Shown here piece by piece: positions 50,758 through 61,058 of a stretch of DNA of 64,000 nt; the stretch's first letter is position 1, and each line of letters opens with the position of its first letter. Location: contig NC_016131.3 of assembly GCF_000005505.3 (NCBI RefSeq), forward strand, positions 27,767,001-27,831,000, given 5' to 3'. A model generated the notes under the pieces. The model did not search any database, had not been told where the DNA came from, and worked only from the letters and a program-made list of their open reading frames with translations. Source of the DNA: Brachypodium distachyon. Lineage: Eukaryota > Streptophyta > Magnoliopsida > Poales > Poaceae. The translations under genes and the position numbers were made by a program.

Positions 50758-50913
50758 GAGCCACGTTCGAGTCCAACCCAAGCAAAAGCAAAGCAAAATG
50801 AACACATGCTGACATCAACACCGATCCAAACCTAACTATACAATCTCTAGCTAGTTAGGTAATTAACCGGCGAGCTACACATACGTAGATCGATCGACAG
50901 ATCCTCGACAACA

Positions 50914-51279
50914 ATGAAGGAGCTGATCCGGCGGCTGAGCTTCTCGGACCGGTCAGCGAGCGTCGTGGACGGCGACGATCGACCGTCATCACCATCTTCT
51001 ACGGCAACGATGAGGCAGCTGATCCGGCGGCTGAGCTTCTCGGAGCGGGCGGGGATGGACGGCGCCGTGCCGCGCGGGTGCGTGCCGGTGCTGGTGGGCG
51101 AGGAAGGGGAGCGGTTCGTGGTGCGCGTGGAGGCGCTCCGGCACCCGTCGCTGGCTGCGCTGCTGGAGATGGCGGCGCAGGAGTTCGGGTACAAGCAGCA
51201 GGGCATCCTCCGCGTTCCCTGCGCTGTCGCCCAGTTCAAGCAGGCTCTCACCGCCGCCGTCGTCTCTACCAAGAATTAA
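50914..51279 (+). CDS. SAUR auxin-responsive protein with duplicated N-terminus
   Basis: Intronless, 121 residues. The SAUR core is VPRGCVPVLVGEEGERFVVR, then LAALLEMAAQEFGYKQQGIL and RVPCAVAQF. The N-terminal motif occurs twice: MKELIRRLSFSDR (1-13) and MRQLIRRLSFSER (33-45). The DNA of the two copies shares 28 identical bases, so a recent 96-bp in-frame tandem duplication is likely. The second methionine could serve as an alternative start giving an 89-residue, more standard SAUR. The role in auxin-driven growth is inferred from the family. It ends with TAA at 51279. Confidence 0.9.
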   Translation: MKELIRRLSFSDRSASVVDGDDRPSSPSSTATMRQLIRRLSFSERAGMDGAVPRGCVPVLVGEEGERFVVRVEALRHPSLAALLEMAAQEFGYKQQGILRVPCAVAQFKQALTAAVVSTKN

Positions 51280-51707
51280 TTAACAAACAACTGTGGATTA
51301 ATTATTGTTATTTTGATAATGTCTCTGCTTAATTTAATTAACAAGATCCGTCGATCTAGTTCTTCGGCCGGGTAGTTGATTAAGGAGAGTAATAATTCTT
51401 GTTCTTTGGTGCTATCTGTTGACTAGTTGACTCCTATCCTACTTAGTTTCCTCTTTTCTCTTTCTTATTATTCATTATATTTGTTCTATTTTGGCATGAG
51501 AGGATTGCCAACTTTGTTATCAAATCCGTTTTGCTATAGCACAGTTGCCTGTTTTTTGATAAACACAAGCAATTTCTCCACCGTCCGATGTGCCATCAAG
51601 ATCCGTGAAAGTTTTTTTTTGGCTTCCAGCGCTTTCTTTTGCTGGTCGTTGACCTTGGACTGTTGGAGTTCTCGAGAGTTGAGAGGGCTGGCATGACTAT
51701 TGTTCGG

Positions 51708-51823
51708 CACTCCTCCGTTTCATAATTCCTGTCGAAATCTTACATGTATCTAGACACTTTTTAAGAACAAATACATCTATTTTTGAACAAATTTGAGAGA
51801 AGAATTATGAAACAGAGGGAGTA
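51708..51823. mobile_element. Stowaway-type MITE
   Basis: 'cactcctccgtttcataatt' and 'aattatgaaacagagggagt' are inverted repeats, with the interior 'catgtatctagacactttt' as in the TWINKLE intron copy. Confidence 0.8.
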
Positions 51824-52549
51824 GAAATTAGCATAGAACAATCACAAATGTTTTTCCTCTAAGTCCATTGACAATCAATCCAGGTCAAAAATACCCATGT
51901 ACGAAGATAATGTACGTGCCGTACAATGGGTCATACCTGTACAGTACCAATATATATACCAGCCTGATGCATGATGGAGTTCTGCTCAAATACCAGACAT
52001 TTTAGCTTTTGGCGAAAGCTATGAGCTACTCCATAATAAATTGTCCCCATCATGACAAGGTTAATGTACACTCCTAAACTTCCTCCTTTCCCCCGGCATG
52101 ACAACGTTTATGTACACTCCACTCCTAAACGTCCTCCTTCTCCGTAGAGCATGCATATCAAATTGGATGCTCTTTTAGAATTTTCAAACTGAGGAAGGTC
52201 ACTCTAGATTGGATTTCACTGAATTTTGTGGTTTTCCTTTACTTTTGTAAATTTTAGTGTGTTACTAGAGAGCATGCTCGAATAATGGTACTGCTCCGTA
52301 GTAACATTTGTATGCGCACCTCGCTAAGTAGTCGTTTAGAATAGTCGATAAAACTTCCTTTTACAGAAATATTTAGAAAGCAAGCTCTTGAATCCCGCAA
52401 GCCTTTTCCTCAATAAATAAATAAATCCCCCAAGGCACCCCGAGTCCCCGACCGTTGGCCCTGCAGTTAGCATCCATTTTTCTCGCTGGCAAGTCGGACC
52501 CACCTGTAAGCGAGCAGGCACATTCCGAGGAACACGGGGCCGAAATGTA

Positions 52550-52558
52550 AAACCCTAA
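52550..52558 (+). promoter_or_regulatory. telo-box upstream of TWINKLE
   Basis: AAACCCTAA, followed by another 'aaaccct', about 160 bases before the ATG. Telo-boxes are frequent in plant promoters of genes for replication and translation, which suits a DNA replication gene. Function here is inferred. Confidence 0.55.
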
Positions 52559-52714
52559 AACCCTCGCCTCTATCCAATCCAAAAAAATCCTCTGCTTCCT
52601 CGTCGCCTCTCCTCTTTCTTCCTCCGCAAGACCCCCAAAACGAAGCCCCACCTCCTCCTCCTCCCGTCCATGCCCCGCTCCCCGCCCTGAAGCCCTAGGC
52701 CCCCCGTCCTCGTG

Positions 52715-55700
52715 ATGCCACCGCGGCCGTCTCTCCAATCGCTCCTCCTCATGGCGGCCTCCTCCACCTCCGCCGCCGGGGGCTCCGGCCTCCTCCTCGC
52801 CGCGCGCCGCCGCCGCTTCCCCGCCGCCTCCGCTGCCGCCGCGGGGGCCCACCGCATCCGCTTGCTGCACTCCTTCTCCGCCGGGACCCGCCTGCCCAGG
52901 CGGCCCGAGCTGGTCTGCTGCTTCGGAACCACCCCAGTGGCGGCGCCAGTCGCCGACCCAGTGGTTCCGCAACCGAGGAATGGTAATGCGCCTACTGCAA
53001 CAGCCATTCGCGTTTGTAATGCGTGCTTAATCGTTCTCGGAGCTCCAGCTCCAGGAGACCCTATTGCCAGTTTCGCAGTGTGCTGCCCGTCAGAACATGC
53101 TGAAAAGTTACCGTAGTTCATTGCTTTTCAACTTTGGGTCTTAGATATATAGTAGCTTTGAAGTGTTGTGCTCTTCTAATCTCAAGTGGGCTCATGACTC
53201 ACCCTCCAAAAGAAAATGCCGCTTCCTGGCTTAGAACCGTATTTTACTTTTCGATTCTGGCACATTAACTAGGCGCATTTGCTTTTCGACAGTTCGTTCG
53301 AAGGAGGACAAGAAGGCTTGTGAAGAACGCATAGGGATACTAGTTGAGAAGATGAAAAAAGAAGGAATAAATTCGGAGCGATGGAAGCTTGACATTTATG
53401 ACAAGCTGCTTTGCCCAGTGGTATTGTGGCCTTTTATGATACCAAGTATTGTGTCTGTTTCAATTTGCCCTACTTTTTCATCAAGTGTTTAGTAGCATAA
53501 ATGAGACAAATATTTTCTTGGTTTAGGACATCAAAACTTCATATCTATGATTTGTTTTATCGGTTTAACTGCTTGTTTCTATTTCACATGTCATGCATAC
53601 ATGGAGTATTTATGAGGCTTGCATAAAAAAATCTCCTCGGGAAGTGAAGTGGGTGTAAATTATGATCAATTGGGCGACCTTGTAGAATTTGAAGGCCAGT
53701 TCTAAACATTGTTCATATTCTTAGGATATCAATAGATAGATGATGCTTTGGTAATCCATTGTAGTATTTCAGATCTTGAGCTATCAGCCAAACAAATGAA
53801 ACTATTTTTTTCCCTTCTGTTCACTAGTGCAATGGGGGATCAACTGAGGAGCGAAGCCTCAGTGTCTTCATCCGACAGGATGGGTGAGTTTTCATATACA
53901 CCATTGTTTTGAACTGCCAGTTAGAGTTGTTTGTTCTTGTATATACTCTAGAATACCTGCCATCTGATCTCTGTTCTATGCTCTTTTTTCAGCTTAAGTG
54001 CATCATGGAAATGTTTTAGGGCGACTTGTGGTTGGAAAGGCAGTGCCAAGGTGTGTTTAATAAACAGACGAAAGAAAACTCAAAGTAACTTAACATCTTG
54101 ATGTTACTTTTGTTCTCTATGGTGCCTGCAGCCCGATGGAGTTTCCGAAGTCTCCCAAGCAAAATATGTCAGAGGAAAAGAAAACAATCAGGTTGTCAAA
54201 GCTAATCAGGCAGTCAAGGTTTACAGGAAACTTCATGAGGAGGACCTCCCTCTTGAGCCACTTTGCGATGAGGTAACTAAAGTATTATTAGTTAGAGCCG
54301 TTTTAAATGGGTATAATTTGCACTTGATACTGAAAACCATCTTGATAGTTTCTTTTGCATCCTTTGATGTATTATAGTAAAACTTTCTGCACATGAGTAT
54401 TCCGAAAATGGTTTTTTTTTGCAGCTCGTAACATACTTTTCTGAAAGAATGATATCGGCAGGAACACTTCAAAGGAACAATGTAATGCAACGTAAATGGA
54501 ATAAAAAGGTATTATTATACTGTCGAAGTTATTTTACTTTGGACAAGCATATATTGTGATACTTACATTGGTGTTTCATCCGCAGATAGTTATTGCTTTC
54601 ACCTATAAACGTGGTAAAGTCCTTGTTGGCTGCAAATACAGGGAAGTCAATAAGAAATTTTCACAGGTTTGTTGTACTGTTCCTTTTTAGGTTATGTGCT
54701 TATTTTATATTCTTATGATTGTTATTCACACTCGTTTACTTTGTGCCAGGAGCCGAACACAGAGAAAATTTTGTATGGTCTGGACGATATAAAGCAAGCA
54801 CGTGATGTTATCATTGTATGTTCTAGATTTGCCTTCGGGACATTTCCCCCTTTTTGTTCTTGCCAATCCATTTGAGTCTGAGTTCACAATTTTACTAGCT
54901 TGTGTCCTTTCTGAGATGATAGGTTGAGGGTGAAATTGATAAACTTTCCATGGAGGAGGCTGGCTATCGTAACTGTGTGAGTGTGCCAGATGGTGCACCA
55001 TCGCAAGTATCCAACAAACTCCCAGACAAAGATGAGGTTAGAACTATTTTCTGATACTGCTGATTTTCTTTGCCCCGCAAGAGAGTTTTTTCTTGCCACT
55101 ATTACTTGCTAGTATAATAACCTAATGCGAGCTGATATGCAGTTGCAACCTTAGTTGTGATCTAACATCTTCTTATATTCCCTGTAAAGCTAGGATAAGA
55201 AGTATCAATATCTGTGGAACTGCAAAGAATATCTTGACAAGGTGGGCATTTTCTTGTTTCATAACTAGTTATTTGCAAACTCTATTGCTGACATATGCAG
55301 GTGTCATTTACTGAATTTCAATTGCAACATGTAATTAGGCATCTAGGATAATACTGGCAACAGATGCTGATCCTCCAGGGCAGGCTCTTGCTGAGGAACT
55401 TGCTCGTCGGCTTGGTAAAGAAAGGTTTGTGTTTCACTGTGTTGCAATCAGAAAGGTTTGTGTTTCACTGTGTTGCAATCAGAAGCCTCTGTGGTTACTA
55501 GGTAGTAGGCCTGTGACGGTGCTAACCCTCATTTGATTCATTTGCCACATTTTATTTGATGTAATCAGGTGTTGGAGGGTCATCTGGCCAAAGAAGAACG
55601 AGACAGATATTTGCAAAGATGCAAATGAGGTTTGTAATGGCTGTCATACATGGACACCTTTCACTAATAAATGATACTCCCTCTGTTCCATAATTCTTGT

Positions 55701-58700
55701 CTCAAATTTGCCTAAAAATGGATGTATCTATTCCTAAAAAGCGTCTAGATACATGTAATATTTCGACAAGAATTATGGAACGGAGGTAGTACATGATACT
55801 GTTTTCACCTAATCATCAATAATTTGCTCCTTGTTGTTTACCTGTTGTCCTTAATGGTAGTTCAAAGAAGTGCCTGACATAAGACATTCCATACTGCTGT
55901 AGTGTTGATGTCAGAAATATCATTTTCCTAACATGGCTCAAGCTTATGTTAACTTCTTCTAGAGGCTTAAACTCCCTGAACCTGGATTATGTTATTATTG
56001 TGTTCTCTGAAAGTAATGCAGTTGCAGTTATTCATAATTAAAGCCTGCAAGGTTTTTGGTGATGTGCTCATATTTTCCAATTTATGCTAAATAAGAATTC
56101 TCTCCAAACATTTGTTTGAGAAAACAATCACCTCAAAGGTATATGTCAAATAAACCAACTACTCAAAAGATGGTGATGCATATAGGCACCGCATTGAAAG
56201 TGTGGTAATCAAGTGATTGTTTATCAAGGCAAGGGTAGTCTCGGTAGGGTGAGCGGACGACCACCAACTCAACTCTTTATAAGTGTGAAGATAAAGAGAT
56301 TACTCTATGTTGGAACTTTGGTGTGTTTTTACACTTGCTCTAACTGCCTTTTCCCCCATTACAGGTACTGATGTTTTTAGGGACACAGGCATTGAAAAAG
56401 GTTATAGAAGGTGCAGAACTGTATCCTATAAGAGGTCTTTTCAACTTCAAAGATTTCTTCCCTGACATTGATAATTATTATCTTGGAATCCGCGGGGATG
56501 AGCTTGGTATTCCTACTGGTTGGAAATGTATGGATGAGCTATACAAGGTATTCAATAGTTGCATTTTTAATTACTATTTTGTACTATTTTCTTGAAGATT
56601 GGATCTGCAGTTGGAGTTGCCTTTTTTCTTTCCCAACTTAAAGAGTTCTGTTGTTTTCTTTATGTGTACATAGAAGGTCACTTTCTGACTGCAATAGCTG
56701 TTGAGTGTTGACATTTGTAACGAGATCAGTTCTGAACAGTTGTAGCCATGCATTATGAATTTATGATTCATTCATCTAGCTGAAACAACTAGATGATTCT
56801 AGTTCTGTTGTTTTCTTTATGTGCACGTAGAAGGGTTGCTTTCTGACTGCAATAACTGTTGACACTTGTAATGACATCAGATCTGAACAGTCGTTGCCAT
56901 GCATTATGAATTTATGATCCTTTCATCTGGCTGAAACAACTGGATGATTCTGGTGAAAGTGGCTATCATGCACTAAAAGATGGCCTGAACTGTAATAGGA
57001 CGTATCTGGAGCTGCAGTTGCAGCTTTTCATACATCATCCAAAATTTCCCATGTCATTATGTTTATTTTCTGTTCTTCAGGTTGTTCCTGGGGAGTTGAC
57101 TATAGTAACTGGAGTCCCAAATTCTGGCAAAAGTGAGTGGATTGATGCATTATTGTGCAATATAAACGATCAGTGTGGGTGGAAATTTGTACTATGCTCA
57201 ATGGAGAACAAGGCAAGCCATTATTTGACAAAGTGGGTGGAAGTAGCTTTCATTTTATTTTACACTTGCAAATAACTGTGATTTTGGTGTTTAGGTCAGA
57301 GACCATGCTAGGAAGCTATTGGAGAAGCACATTAAGAAACCATTCTTTGGTGCAAGGTAGGATAAGGATGTGCACATGTATCTCTATTTGAGTCTCATCT
57401 CATATATGAATATGATGCTTAAAATCAATAACTGCCTTTTAGAACTCTTCCCTTTGAGAAGGACACTAACAACCTGTGGGTTACATGCTATCAACTGTTG
57501 AGTCCAACAAAAATTCTTCCCAAAAGAGTCTTTGGCTCACATGTGCAGACATGTCAGACTTAATATGACTATTTATTCTTGTTGTTGTGAAGGTCTTTTA
57601 ATTACATGTAATTGGTTCAGCAAACTTTGTTTTGGTTTCTATAGATATGGGGGTTCCGTGGAGCGGATGAGTCCAGATGAGTTTGAAGAAGGCAAGCAAT
57701 GGTTAAACGAGACATTCCATCTGATTCGGTAATATAACATTTTATTAATGTTCTAAGCAGTTAGCAAGTGATCACCACACCTTGAAGCGCTGTTGTGGAA
57801 AACCCTGCCTTGAAACTGCACAAAAAAAATTAAAATATAATTCTTTATGTGCAATGTGAATTGTAGAAACGCACACAACTAAACAACGACTTCTAAATTT
57901 ACCATATAGTGTTGCATATGAGGACATTGCTAAGGGTCTCTAGTCACTGCTAAGTTGAACTTTCAAATGATGAAAGGACTGAACAACTAAGCGCTACGTG
58001 ACACAAATGGCAAATGAAGCATCCACTTAACGTAAGATAATACCTGTATTTCTGTACTTGTCCAATTCCATTTCTAGAAAATCTCTCCTTTTAGGCTTCT
58101 TGCCTTCTACTCTATCTCACCTTTATTTGAGGCAAACTCTATCAATGTTTTAGCTGCCTATATAGCTCTTGAGTGAGACACTGTATCTTATTGTCCAAGG
58201 TACAGAAAAAGAATAAAGTATCTGTTTGGTTGCTCTGATAATCTCTAGCACTTCACGGCCTGCTATCAAGGAACACTAACTGCTAACTTTGAAATTTGAC
58301 CACAATGCATATACCTGCTGCTATCTAGGTCCTCAAGGCTGCAATTTATAACAGTGTATTTGATAGGCTGGGTTTATCGTCTTCTGTTTCTGTTGATGTA
58401 GCACTTAACTGTGACGCGTTAGTTATTGTACTTCCCTTGGATAATGTGCCTCTATTGGATGATGATGTACATTTTCAGAATTATTGAATGCTGATTTTTT
58501 ACATTCACTATGTCTTATTAATCAGGTGTGATGATGATTGCCTTCCATCCATTGACTGGGTTCTTAATCTTGCAAAAGCTGCAGTTCTAAGACATGGAGT
58601 TCGCGGTCTTGTGATTGATCCTTATAATGAACTTGACCATCAACGCCCCTCAAATCAGTAAGCATGACCTAAACCTCATGAGCAAGATTTTGTCATCATT

Positions 58701-59528
58701 TAGTAATTATAGTTACAAACATTCATTGTGAAGTCGTATGTGTTTCCTTTCTTCTTCTGGTCACTCCTTTTGCTGTGTTATTGACAGAACCGAGACAGAA
58801 TATGTCAGCCAGATACTTACCAAAATTAAGCGCTTTGCTCAGCATCATTCATGTCACGTTTGGTTTGTTGCCCACCCTAAGCAGGTAATCAAATTGCGCA
58901 TTATTATCACATCAATCTTTGCAACATGGGTTGCGGCATACAGTCGGGTCTTATTTCGTGTTAAAAAAATTCTAGCTTCAAAACTGGAATGGTGCACCGC
59001 CTAATATGTATGACATCAGTGGAAGTGCACATTTCATCAACAAATGTGATAATGGGATTGTCATCCACCGAAACAGGGATCCAGATGCTGGTCCTATTGA
59101 TGTCGTGCAGGTTATTTGTTTCACCTTTTTCTTATCTTATACGCTTCAGTTCAATGCTGCGACTGCCTCTTTTCTTATCTGTTTTGCTGCATTCAAATGG
59201 GAATCATAGGTTTCTATGAAGAAGGTGCGGAACAAAGTGATAGGGACAATAGGGGATGCTTTCTTGACATATGACCGGTATGTACATTAGAAAACTTAAT
59301 TCATTTCCTGAACTGATTGTTCCTGACTTGAGTTTCCTGCTTTGTCTACCATTTTTTAATGCCTTTCGCAAACCAGGAAACTATATACTCCAGTTTCTAC
59401 CGTTCACCAAAAAATATTTTTCATGCTTCAAATTACACAGGGTTACTGGTGAATACAAGGATGCCGATAAAGAAATTGTGGCAAAGGTCGTCAAGCAGCA
59501 GTCAAAGAAGACGGCGATTCGACGCTGA
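52715..59528 (+). CDS. TWINKLE: TWINKLE homologue, organellar DNA primase-helicase
   Basis: Primes and unwinds plastid and mitochondrial DNA. Twenty-one exons (52715-52982, 53293-53420, 53828-53883, 53993-54050, 54132-54272, 54425-54508, 54586-54666, 54750-54815, 54923-55036, 55194-55241, 55339-55424, 55569-55629, 56365-56547, 57081-57212, 57295-57356, 57645-57728, 58526-58657, 58788-58884, 58976-59110, 59210-59277, 59441-59528) sum to 2172 bases, 723 residues. The Ser/Ala/Arg-rich start fits an organelle transit peptide. The primase part has a zinc ribbon (CPVCNGG, CFRATCGW) and a TOPRIM fold (VEGEIDKLS, ATDADPPGQ). The RecA-like helicase has Walker A GVPNSGKS, Walker B LVIDPYNELD and VWFVAHPKQ. 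I start at ATG 52715. One GC-AG intron (57213-57294), a duplicated donor at 55420-55481 and intronic repeats are odd; no coding break was seen. Confidence 0.96.
55420..55481 (+). repeat. 31-bp tandem repeat duplicating a splice donor
   Basis: Two perfect copies of 31 bases (55420-55450 and 55451-55481) begin 'gaaaggtttg', the end of TWINKLE exon 11 and its GT donor. The first donor (gt at 55425) keeps the frame. Use of the second (gt at 55456) would add 31 bases and shift it. Confidence 0.9.
55675..55791. mobile_element. Stowaway-type MITE in TWINKLE intron
   Basis: Near-perfect hairpin: 'tactccctctgttccataat' and 'attatggaacggaggtagta', bounded by TA. It lies 46 bases after the end of exon 12. 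Confidence 0.85.
56644..56956 (+). repeat. 157-bp tandem duplication in TWINKLE intron 13
   Basis: Copies at 56644-56800 and 56801-56956 share 'agttctgttgttttctttat', 'gccatgcattatgaatttat' and 'gctgaaacaact', with about one difference per ten bases. It lies within the intron between the exons ending at 56547 and starting at 57081. Confidence 0.85.
57213..57294 (+). other. 82-nt GC-AG intron in TWINKLE
   Basis: The frame SMENK|VRDHARK requires the donor AACAAG|gcaagcc; no GT donor gives the conserved join. The exon on either side is very well conserved with other plant TWINKLEs. Confidence 0.85.
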
Positions 59529-60476
59529 TTTGCTTTACTATCTCCCTGGATAGTTAACAAACACGAGATGATATGGTTGCTTCTATGGCATGTCGCAGTT
59601 TGCTGTATGATCAGCACTATTGGCGGAGATGGTCGTACATTGTAGCTGACTGCTGCCTAATTCTTCAGCAACATCGTCCTCCTGAACGGTATGCACGCCC
59701 TCAGGTGTCTCCCAGACTCGTGGTCAAAATGTGGTTTGAAGGCTAACCTTGCTAAGATAGGCACATGACATTGCTTGGTTGTGACGTATAGCAGTAAGCT
59801 TATATTGTAATTAATTAATCGTCGCACCAGCTGGGTCATGTCAGCAGCAAAAAGCTCATATCATCCTTAGGTTATTTTGTATGCCCTTCCAACGGTTGTA
59901 GCAGTTGGAAGTCCATCAATTAGCAGTCCATCAGAAATATCTATTCCAGATTCAAGTATTCATACCAGAATTCTGGAACCTAGTGCTTTCTTTTTTGTTC
60001 TACCACCACACACATGCAATGCAATCCATCGGCCATGTGGTTAGAGCAATGGGAGATTGACGTGCAATCCTCAATGATGAAATCTATTTGGGCTGGGTCC
60101 CATCCGGCGCTGGAACAGCGAATGGTTCCAAATCATTAATCACCATTTTAATCTCCACTTTGCAATCATTCATGCTTCTCTCCTTGTGCGGCCTGGCCCT
60201 TCGTTTACAGCTAAGCCTTGTTGGTTGTTTCTGATAGGCAACCAGCTGGATATATATCGATGTGATCAAAAGCTAGGCTGTGTTGTGTGTCTATGTTGGG
60301 TGATTGGCAATGACAGCACCGCAGCTGGGTACATACATTGGCCAGCTGATCAGTCAGCTAGCTACCTGCTTTCCTTACCTTTTGCTGTGCTGTACAGTTT
60401 GCCTGCTGTCCCTGCCCACTGTGTACTTTGTTTCTGCCACCTCTTTTAATTCCTCCAACCCTTAAATGCGACATAA

Positions 60477-60645
60477 ATAAATTCGTATGAACCTCCAGCT
60501 TGCAGATGCAAATAAAGAATGCACCACTGAATGCAAAATAAATTAACAATTAGTGCTATATCAACATAAATTCGTCTGAACGGACGACTTCTCCAGCTTG
60601 CAATGCAATAAAGTACGCACCACTAAATGCAAAACATAAAATAAA
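60477..60645 (+). repeat. Imperfect tandem repeat in the patellin upstream region
   Basis: Two copies share 'ataaattcgt', 'ctccagcttgca', 'gcaccact' and 'aatgcaaaa'; the second has an extra segment 'ggacgacttct'. They lie about 400-580 bases before the ATG. Confidence 0.7.
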
Positions 60646-60926
60646 AAAGATCACAATAGTAGCAAGAGCATTTGCTGTCGGTCAAACAAGAAGCTGTCAG
60701 ATGGACGAACTGAGCAGAACCGGAGCCCACAGAAAAGAAACAAAAGCGGTTAGCCGCTGCAGCTAGGTAGCCGTTGGCATGTGGGCCTGGCTCGGGCTGG
60801 ACACAGCAGAAAGCAACCAAAGCGAAGCGACCCAACGGAACCAAGAACGAAACCCCCAACGGCTCCCGCGCCCGTCCACCTGGCGCCACCTCATTGGCCC
60901 GCCGCCCGTAGCCGTTGCTCTTGTAC

Positions 60927-60933
60927 TATATAG
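60927..60933 (+). promoter_or_regulatory. TATA box of the patellin gene
   Basis: 'tatatag' in a GC-rich setting, about 130 bases before the ATG at 61059. Confidence 0.7.
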
Positions 60934-61058
60934 CCGCCGGCCGCTTCTTCCTCCCCCGCTCCACCAGACCACCGCCGTCTTTCCTTCTCTCTCTGACACT
61001 ACACAGAAATCCCCGGCCTTTTCTTTAGCTGTGTTGTGAATTTGTGTTTTTTGCTGTC

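Larger units (their letters stand above)
51280..52714. other. Spacer between SAUR and TWINKLE
   Basis: Holds the SAUR 3' UTR, a Stowaway at 51708-51823, AT-rich DNA and the TWINKLE promoter. No further gene was seen. Confidence 0.45.
59529..61058. other. TWINKLE 3' UTR and patellin promoter
   Basis: No gene was seen. About 60477-60645 holds an imperfect tandem repeat, and a TATA box lies at 60927. The 5' leader of the patellin gene runs from about 60958 to 61058. Confidence 0.5.

Noticed and set aside
52712..52714. GTG codon just before the TWINKLE ATG
   Set aside because: Plant nuclear translation starts at AUG; the adjacent ATG at 52715 is used.
61044..61058. GTG start five codons before the patellin ATG
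   Set aside because: Non-AUG start without support; MGVEV at 61059 is the normal start.
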